A DNA stretch of 10,525 nucleotides from JAFGNW01 sp964618515 (GTDB lineage Bacteria; Zixibacteria; MSB-5A5; GN15; FEB-12), in NCBI GenBank assembly GCA_964618515.1, contig CAZUAS010000093.1:1-10525 (forward strand), given 5' to 3'. Of the stretch, positions 6,701 to 10,525 are shown piece by piece. A program made the position numbers and the translations under genes. Positions within the stretch are counted from its first letter, which is position 1. Each line of letters opens with the position of its first letter. Under the pieces are notes generated by a model that was not told the DNA's origin, did no database searches, and saw nothing but the letters and a program-made list of their open reading frames with translations.

Positions 6701-7441
6701 TTAAAAATTCTTCGTAAAAGTAAGGCTGACATTGTGGCCATCAGCTTCAGGTTTTACGGTTAATCCCTTAACGGTGAATGTCCCACTTTCACGGGGAAAG
6801 AAAAACAGGGCATCCAAAATATTAACGGTCCAGACACCAATAACCGCCCCGATACTTATCCGACGGATTGTTTCTGCATCATAAGCGTCTTCCCTGGCCA
6901 TTCTTAAATTAAGGTATCGCCTTTCAAGCTCGGTATAACTGCCGCCATGAGCAATGGTGGAATCGTAAGCTCTTTCACAGGCTTTGAGGTCATCGTATTC
7001 CTTGTTGTATTCATGGTCGGCAAGAAGGAAAGCGGCGACGGAACCCACCGCCAGGAGATTATAGACCATGCTTTTGGTTTTTTGTTCGGAATACATCTGC
7101 CCCCAACCGGGAATAATCATCGAGCGTACCGCCGCTTTGAATCTTGATTTGGGCGTGAGAGTGACCGATAATTGCTGCGGTTTTCCAGGGTCCAAAGCAA
7201 CCCGGGTGGAGTATTTCTCATACCCGTATTTTTTTATGTCAACTTTATATTCACCAATTAATGATTGCCGGAAAATCGTTGGTGATATACCAATGACAAC
7301 CGCTTCTCCTTTGAGAGTCACTTCCGCGCCTGGCGGGTAAGTATCAACCGTGAAGCCGGCGGGAGGCGTCCCCTGGGCATAAATAAGAAACGGCCAGATA
7401 ATATAAAACAGACAAGCCGTTAAACTCCTTTTTAACAACAT
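6701..7441 (-). CDS. PEGA-domain / DUF5683-like membrane protein
   Basis: A 246-residue exported or membrane protein. Residues 1-23 are a signal peptide or anchor (ending YAQG). Residues ~29-98 form a PEGA-like beta domain, seen from TVDTYPPGAEVTLKGE and the later VDIKKYGYEKY; such domains are carried by many surface and S-layer-associated proteins. Residues ~100-215 resemble DUF5683: the hallmark IIPGWGQMYSEQ (109-120) is followed by a helix at ~127-141, a charged, probably helical stretch at ~143-192, and a second helix at ~195-214. The biochemical role of that family is unknown. Only ~4 bases separate an AGGGG from the ATG at 7441, so TTG at codon 2 is an alternative start. It is the first gene of the three-gene operon and has a good sigma-70 promoter. 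Confidence 0.85.
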   Translation of the reverse strand: MLLKRSLTACLFYIIWPFLIYAQGTPPAGFTVDTYPPGAEVTLKGEAVVIGISPTIFRQSLIGEYKVDIKKYGYEKYSTRVALDPGKPQQLSVTLTPKSRFKAAVRSMIIPGWGQMYSEQKTKSMVYNLLAVGSVAAFLLADHEYNKEYDDLKACERAYDSTIAHGGSYTELERRYLNLRMAREDAYDAETIRRISIGAVIGVWTVNILDALFFFPRESGTFTVKGLTVKPEADGHNVSLTFTKNF

Positions 7442-7490
7442 AACCCCTTTCCATGGTTCATGTTATCTGTCAACTGCTTACAATATCGGA

Positions 7491-7519
7491 ATTATACACT
7501 AATTATATACCCGTGACAA
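7491..7519 (-). promoter_or_regulatory. Strong sigma-70-type promoter for the envelope operon
   Basis: On the minus strand TTGTCA (7519-7514), a 17-nt spacer and a perfect TATAAT (7496-7491) lie 50 nt before the ATG at 7441. The expected start is near 7484, giving a leader of about 43 nt. The promoter sits just past the terminator of the upstream sugar transferase gene, so the operon is an independent unit. Confidence 0.75.
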
Positions 7520-7527
7520 GTTAAAAA

Positions 7528-7553
7528 AAAGACCGTTTAAATCAACGGTCTTT
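7528..7553 (-). terminator. Intrinsic terminator of the sugar transferase gene
   Basis: AAAGACCGTT (7528-7537) and AACGGTCTTT (7544-7553) form a perfect 10-bp stem with a 6-nt loop. On the minus strand a run of eight T follows, counting those in the stem. It lies 24 nt after the stop at 7578 and separates this gene from the operon to its left. Confidence 0.9.
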
Positions 7554-7577
7554 AAAAACATTCCCATTTAATAAATA

Positions 7578-8519
7578 TTAACAGGCACCCTTGCCGGTAA
7601 ACACCACCACGAAGGTTTTCAAAATAATTTTAATATCGTAAAAAAGTGTCCAGTTTTTGATGTACTGTAAATCATATTTGACCTTCCGGGTAACACTGGC
7701 CAGAGAGGAATCATAGCCGTTTTCCACTTGGGCCAGGCCGGTTAATCCGGGTTTGACCTCCAGACGTTCGATATAATCATCAACTTTGGTGGACAGGTCC
7801 CGGACAAATGACGGTCTTTCCGGCCGCGGTCCCACCAGCGCCATATCGCCTTTCAGAATATTGATGAATTGGGGAATTTCGTCCAGGCGCGTTTTTCTCA
7901 TAAAAGCACCTATCCGGGTAATACGAGGGTCATTTTTAGTCGCCCAGACCGGTCCGCTTTTCTTCTCGGCATCCCGAACCATCGTCCGGAATTTAATCAC
8001 CCGGAACGGTTTACCATGATAATTTTCCCGGCGGCGGTCACGGGTGCGCCGTTCACTTTTGATTCCAACCTGCTGATGGTAACGCCGACCTTCCTTGCGC
8101 CGGTTAACCCCTACCCGCAGTTGAGTGTAAAATACTGGACCTTGTGAGTCCAGCTTTATCAGAATAGGTAACAGCAACATGAACGGCGAGGTCAGCAGAA
8201 GCCCCACAACGGCACCGACGATATCGATCGTTCTTTTTAATAAACTGTTAAACAAAGCTTTTATCCGTTCCGGTCGGGTTAACACTTCCGGTACGGCAAA
8301 TATATAAAATGTTGAAAAAAGAACAAACAATAAACCAAACATCTCGCCTATAAAAAATCTCATTTTAAAGGCAAGGTCATAGGCCAAGTCGGGATTATAT
8401 AAATAAGGACGGGTTAAATCGAGACCGGAGGCGATACCATAACTGATATGGCGCTGATTCAGGACGACTGTAGTGTTTTCCGTATTCGAATTCAGCTTGT
8501 TATTAATATTGTTTTCCAT
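7578..8519 (-). CDS. Polyprenyl-phosphate sugar-1-phosphate transferase (exopolysaccharide initiator)
   Basis: A 313-residue membrane enzyme of the bacterial sugar transferase family (WcaJ/WbaP catalytic domain), which moves a hexose 1-phosphate from a UDP-sugar to undecaprenyl phosphate to start surface polysaccharide repeats. A helix at ~54-76 is followed by the membrane hairpin at ~96-121 (TIDIVGAVVGLLLTSPFMLLLP), KFRTM 176-180, LDEIPQF 212-218, GPRPERP 230-236 and KPGLTGLAQV 256-265. LDEIPQF holds the family's Asp-Glu catalytic pair. It is shorter than the ~460-aa WcaJ type because the four N-terminal helices and CoA-binding-like domain are missing. A very basic insertion (~139-168) sits between RVGVN and GKPF, as in some other phyla. 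The sugar, glucose or galactose, cannot be told. The gene has a sigma-54-type promoter and its own terminator; no glycosyltransferases adjoin it. The Shine-Dalgarno is weak (AGAAGA). Confidence 0.92.
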   Translation of the reverse strand: MENNINNKLNSNTENTTVVLNQRHISYGIASGLDLTRPYLYNPDLAYDLAFKMRFFIGEMFGLLFVLFSTFYIFAVPEVLTRPERIKALFNSLLKRTIDIVGAVVGLLLTSPFMLLLPILIKLDSQGPVFYTQLRVGVNRRKEGRRYHQQVGIKSERRTRDRRRENYHGKPFRVIKFRTMVRDAEKKSGPVWATKNDPRITRIGAFMRKTRLDEIPQFINILKGDMALVGPRPERPSFVRDLSTKVDDYIERLEVKPGLTGLAQVENGYDSSLASVTRKVKYDLQYIKNWTLFYDIKIILKTFVVVFTGKGAC

Positions 8520-8801
8520 TAAGTCTTCTAAGCATAGGTAATCAGTATTAAATTGATTTTTAGCAAATAGATTGCCAACTTCAGAGATTCAAAATAAAAC
8601 TAATCTTGTATTAATATTTTTTCTGGCGGTACTTTAATCCCTTGAACGACAATACATAGCAAATGAAAAAAAATGGTCGGGAACTAATATTTTTTTGATT
8701 AAATTCAGATTCCTGGAAAATGACAATTATTTACAAATTCAAGTCATAATAGATGCATTTTATTGCGTAGATATCAGGTAATTTGGTGCATTATCCATAA
8801 A
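8520..8801 (-). other. Intergenic control region of the sugar transferase gene
   Basis: This AT-rich spacer holds no gene I can support. Its identifiable content is the sigma-54-type promoter at 8562-8577. The stretch 8580-8800 is where an activator would bind. It contains only short, widely spaced arms (for example ATGAC 8720 and GTCAT 8743) and no strong operator. The PorV-like gene's terminator closes it on the right. Confidence 0.6.
8562..8577 (-). promoter_or_regulatory. Sigma-54 (-24/-12) promoter for the sugar transferase gene
   Basis: The minus-strand 16-mer TGGCAATCTATTTGCT fits the sigma-54 consensus TGGCACG-N4-TTGCW. GG and GC are exactly 10 nt apart, TGGCA and TTGCT are both intact and a T precedes TGG; only the CG after TGGCA differs. 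The start should be near 8550, with a leader of about 30 nt to ATG 8519. A weaker sigma-70 reading (TTGAAT, 17 nt, TATTTG) overlaps it. Confidence 0.72.
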
Positions 8802-8825
8802 AAAAGCCGGTATTCTCCGGCTTTT
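8802..8825 (-). terminator. Intrinsic terminator of the PorV-like gene
   Basis: AAAAGCCGG (8802-8810) and CCGGCTTTT (8817-8825) form a perfect 9-bp stem with a 6-nt loop. On the minus strand it ends in a run of seven T. It begins 20 nt after the stop at 8846. Confidence 0.93.
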
Positions 8826-8845
8826 CAATGAGTTATAAGCTTTTT

Positions 8846-9787
8846 CTAATTGTTCAGTAAAAATACAAGGGAAAAACGATGAATATCTTCCGAGCTGAAA
8901 TTATCCCGTAATGAATAGGCATAATCAAGTAAAATATTCCCGAATTTCACCCCCGCCCCCATAGAAAGCCCGGTTCCGGAATCATCCGTCTGGTCAAAAT
9001 AATATTTATACCCGGTTCGCAGAAAGTAGCGCTGGTCAAAATTCAACTCCACCCCGTAGCGAATGATGGAACGGCCGTAAATTTTCTTCTCAAATTCAAG
9101 TGCCGTTACAAAAGACTTATTGAAAGGTGTCGCGGCGATACTTATCCGCGTGGTCGCCGGGAGTTTTTCTTCGATACTTTCAAACTTCATTTTAGTACCG
9201 AAATTACTGGCAACAAGAGCGAAGGTTACTTTGTCCATAACACAGCGAAGCCCGATATCGGCGGCAAAGGCATTGGCACTGACCTGGTCCAGTTTCTGGT
9301 TGATAATTTTTCCGGTCAACCCGACTGACAGGTTTTCGGTTATTTGATAGCCGGCTGATAGTCCACCTGCCCAATCATAGGCACTCAATTCACCGGTATA
9401 AAAACCTTCCTGGTCATAACCTTCAATCGACCCATAACTGAGGAAAGTAATCGACGCCGCCACCGTGGTGCCGTTATCGAAGGCATAGGCAAAAGAACCA
9501 TGTTCCAGATTAATATCCTGATACCAGGAAAAATGACCAAGGGCTATTTCATGATTTTCCATCCCCGCCAGCCCGGCCGGATTCCAGTAAGTAGAAAAAG
9601 CACCATCCGATACCGCTGAATAGGCCCCACCCATACCGGCAGCTCGGGCACCCAGACCTATCTGAAGAAAATCCGCCGAGGTTCTTCCGCCATCAGAAGC
9701 CGCTACACTTATTTTACCAAAAAGCGCCACGATGACAATCAATAAAATCCAGGAAATAACAATTCGATATATGGTTCGTTTTATCAT
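8846..9787 (-). CDS. PorV/PorQ-family outer-membrane protein
   Basis: A 313-residue exported protein. The start is ATG 9787, not the in-frame ATG at 9889: GGAAGGAG lies 6 nt before it, and translation then opens with a signal peptide (MIKRTIYR, hydrophobic core to ~25, likely cleavage after SVAA at 30). The mature N-terminus has the PorV/PorQ-family (UPF0164) signature ADFLQIGLGARAAGMGGAYSA (38-58) and STYWNPAGLAGM (65-76). The rest alternates polar and hydrophobic residues in amphipathic strands, as in an outer-membrane beta-barrel of the FadL type. In Bacteroidota, PorV and PorQ serve type IX secretion, but paralogues are plentiful in other FCB phyla and no type IX genes are visible here, so that role is not assigned. 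It has a candidate sigma-54 promoter and a strong terminator, so it is a single-gene unit. Confidence 0.88.
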   Translation of the reverse strand: MIKRTIYRIVISWILLIVIVALFGKISVAASDGGRTSADFLQIGLGARAAGMGGAYSAVSDGAFSTYWNPAGLAGMENHEIALGHFSWYQDINLEHGSFAYAFDNGTTVAASITFLSYGSIEGYDQEGFYTGELSAYDWAGGLSAGYQITENLSVGLTGKIINQKLDQVSANAFAADIGLRCVMDKVTFALVASNFGTKMKFESIEEKLPATTRISIAATPFNKSFVTALEFEKKIYGRSIIRYGVELNFDQRYFLRTGYKYYFDQTDDSGTGLSMGAGVKFGNILLDYAYSLRDNFSSEDIHRFSLVFLLNN

Positions 9788-9793
9788 TTTATG

Positions 9794-9801
9794 CTCCTTC
9801 C
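9794..9801 (-). promoter_or_regulatory. Shine-Dalgarno that fixes the PorV-like start
   Basis: Minus-strand GGAAGGAG lies 6 nt before ATG 9787. It is the strongest ribosome binding site in the window, and it supports the shorter start with its signal peptide over the ATG at 9889. Confidence 0.9.
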
Positions 9802-9823
9802 AATTGAACTTCCTTTTTAATAT

Positions 9824-9839
9824 GGCAACGAGGATGCCG
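9824..9839 (-). promoter_or_regulatory. Candidate sigma-54 promoter for the PorV-like gene
   Basis: The minus-strand 16-mer CGGCATCCTCGTTGCC keeps GGCA and TTGC with the exact GG-N10-GC spacing of sigma-54 promoters. The first T of TGGCA and the final A/T of TTGCW are both C. The GC lies 37 nt upstream of ATG 9787, a normal distance. It is weaker than the site at 8562 but has the same layout. Confidence 0.5.
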
Positions 9840-10141
9840 GAAGAAGCATAACTCCGTAAAAGCAGAGTTTTTTTTCGAACCGTTTTCAAAGGCTAGTAAG
9901 CTGTTGTAAATCAATCCATTTCCATTGCTTAAAAAAATTTATGCTTACGACTACGGGAAAAACTCTTCCTGATGTCGATTCAATCCTTGAAATAATATGG
10001 AAGTATATTGAGCAACTCCCATCAATATTCGAAAGTTAACCTCCTCAAACCTTTTTGTCTTTAAGTGGTTATCAATTTTTTGTTCAAAAGTTCAACATCT
10101 TAATGTTAATGTCGGAATTTCGAACATAAAATTCAGTATCG

Positions 10142-10161
10142 GTATGGCATACTCGCCATAC
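10142..10161. repeat. 7-bp inverted repeat (hairpin or operator)
   Basis: GTATGGC and GCCATAC flank a 6-nt loop ATACTC. ATC (10138-10140) and GAT (10164-10166) can extend the stem past a small internal bulge. The left arm can also pair with CATAC at 10148-10152, so two foldings compete. No T run follows on either strand, which argues against a terminator. Confidence 0.6.
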
Positions 10162-10211
10162 TTGATAAAAACGGTAGAAACAACTTTTAAAATCAATTGT
10201 CAACAAAAAAC

Positions 10212-10226
10212 AGGAAAATTTTTCCT
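10212..10226. repeat. Perfect 15-bp palindrome AGGAAAA-T-TTTTCCT
   Basis: The two 7-base arms meet at a single central T, too tight for an RNA hairpin but suited to a dimeric DNA-binding protein. It lies about 425 bp upstream of the PorV-like start. Confidence 0.55.
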
Positions 10227-10408
10227 ATCATAATTTATTATATTACAATAGGTTATCAGCTAAAAATATCATTTTCAGGGTAATCTTTTTTGTAACCACC
10301 TTTTAAATTAAATTATCAAAAAAATATAATTTTACCTATGATTCCACGAATCCAAAACCATGTTTCCAGATGGAAATAATAATAATTACATGAAGGTGCA
10401 AAAAAATG

Positions 10409-10438
10409 AAAGACTTAAAGGGATAGAAAGCTGTCTTT
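10409..10438 (-). terminator. Possible intrinsic terminator of the right-edge gene
   Basis: AAAGAC (10409-10414) pairs with GTCTTT (10433-10438), with partial CTT/AAG pairing inside the long loop. On the minus strand a seven-T run (10406-10400) begins two bases past the stem. It lies 24 nt after the stop codon at 10462. The stem is short and the loop long, so this is tentative. Confidence 0.35.
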
Positions 10439-10461
10439 ATCAGGTTTAGTAACTGTTTTTA

Positions 10462-10525
10462 TCAATTCGCCGAAGAAGTCGCTTTGGGGGGTAGACGACG
10501 AAGCATTTCAGCATACTTGTCGGCA
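10462..10525 (-). CDS. C-terminal end of an unidentified gene (cut by the window edge)
   Basis: The minus strand reads 20 residues without interruption from the edge, ADKYAEMLRRLPPKATSSAN, then TGA at 10464-10462. A charged helix followed by a Pro/Ser/Ala-rich tail is a plausible protein C-terminus, and a possible terminator follows 24 nt later. The base composition is also richer in GC than the adjoining intergenic DNA. The piece is too short to name or to prove. Confidence 0.4.
   Translation of the reverse strand, partial: ADKYAEMLRRLPPKATSSAN

Larger units (their letters stand above)
9788..10461. other. Long AT-rich intergenic region with palindromes
   Basis: No gene here is convincing. 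Beyond the ribosome binding site and sigma-54-type element of the PorV-like gene, it holds a hairpin at 10142-10161, a palindrome at 10212-10226, a possible terminator at 10409-10438 and a doubtful 32-codon plus-strand frame at 9941-10039. Minus-strand DNA between 9840 and 10400 would be the upstream control region of the PorV-like gene. Confidence 0.6.

Noticed and set aside
6688..6741. Upstream ATG 6741 as the lipoprotein start
   Set aside because: It would overlap the preceding gene and bury the lipoprotein signal peptide; the ribosome binding site points to 6687.
8720..8747. ATGAC/GTCAT arms upstream of the sugar transferase promoter as an activator site
   Set aside because: Only 5-bp arms with an 18-nt gap in AT-rich DNA, and no matching copy seen near the other sigma-54-type element.
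9850..9875. AACTC/GAGTT hairpin followed by a T run on the plus strand
   Set aside because: It looks like a weak terminator, but the stem is only 5 bp and no plus-strand gene lies upstream to be terminated.
9788..9889. Upstream ATG 9889 as the PorV-like start
   Set aside because: It would place 34 basic residues before the signal peptide and has no Shine-Dalgarno, unlike 9787.

Overview
The window reads as a stretch of chromosome from an uncultured, Gram-negative, FCB-type bacterium. A PorV/PorQ-family outer-membrane protein, a PEGA/DUF5683 protein and a fibronectin-type lipoprotein sit alongside a sigma-54 regulator and an exopolysaccharide initiator. This mix is common in candidate phyla such as Zixibacteria, Marinimicrobia or KSB1. 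Zixibacteria is my best guess, from overall gene flavour only. The first 44 bases are not biological: they are an Illumina index adapter left on the contig end, so the sequence looks like a draft or metagenome assembly.

Layout from left to right. Bases 45-618 (+) hold the C-terminal half of a neurotransmitter:sodium symporter, cut by the contig end. It is followed by galT (646-1644, +). galT converges with an sbcD/Mre11-type nuclease gene (1648-2763, -) only 3 bp away. Next is an NtrC-type sigma-54 response regulator (2859-4292, -) and a 271-bp spacer. A tight three-gene minus-strand operon follows, transcribed from right to left: PEGA/DUF5683 membrane protein (7441-6701), Fn3 lipoprotein (6687-5428) and six-helix membrane protein (5406-4564). 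Then come a polyprenyl-phosphate sugar-1-phosphate transferase (8519-7578, -) and a PorV/PorQ-family protein (9787-8846, -), each with a clear intrinsic terminator. Bases 9788-10461 are AT-rich with no convincing gene but contain palindromes. The right edge probably clips the end of another minus-strand gene.

Two themes link the genes. First, most of the window from 4.5 to 9.8 kb is cell-envelope biology: exported beta-barrel, lipoprotein, membrane proteins and exopolysaccharide initiation. GalT could feed UDP-galactose to the same surface polysaccharides. Second, good sigma-54 -24/-12 elements lie directly in front of both the sugar transferase and the PorV-like gene, and the window also carries a sigma-54 activator. 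A sigma-54-controlled envelope or EPS regulon is therefore a reasonable hypothesis, although the sequence does not show that this particular regulator acts on those promoters. galT and sbcD share another feature: each has a TATATT box exactly 7 nt before the start codon and no Shine-Dalgarno, as expected for leaderless mRNAs.

I found no RNA genes, CRISPR arrays, insertion sequences or defence cassette, and nothing I would call a wholly new system.
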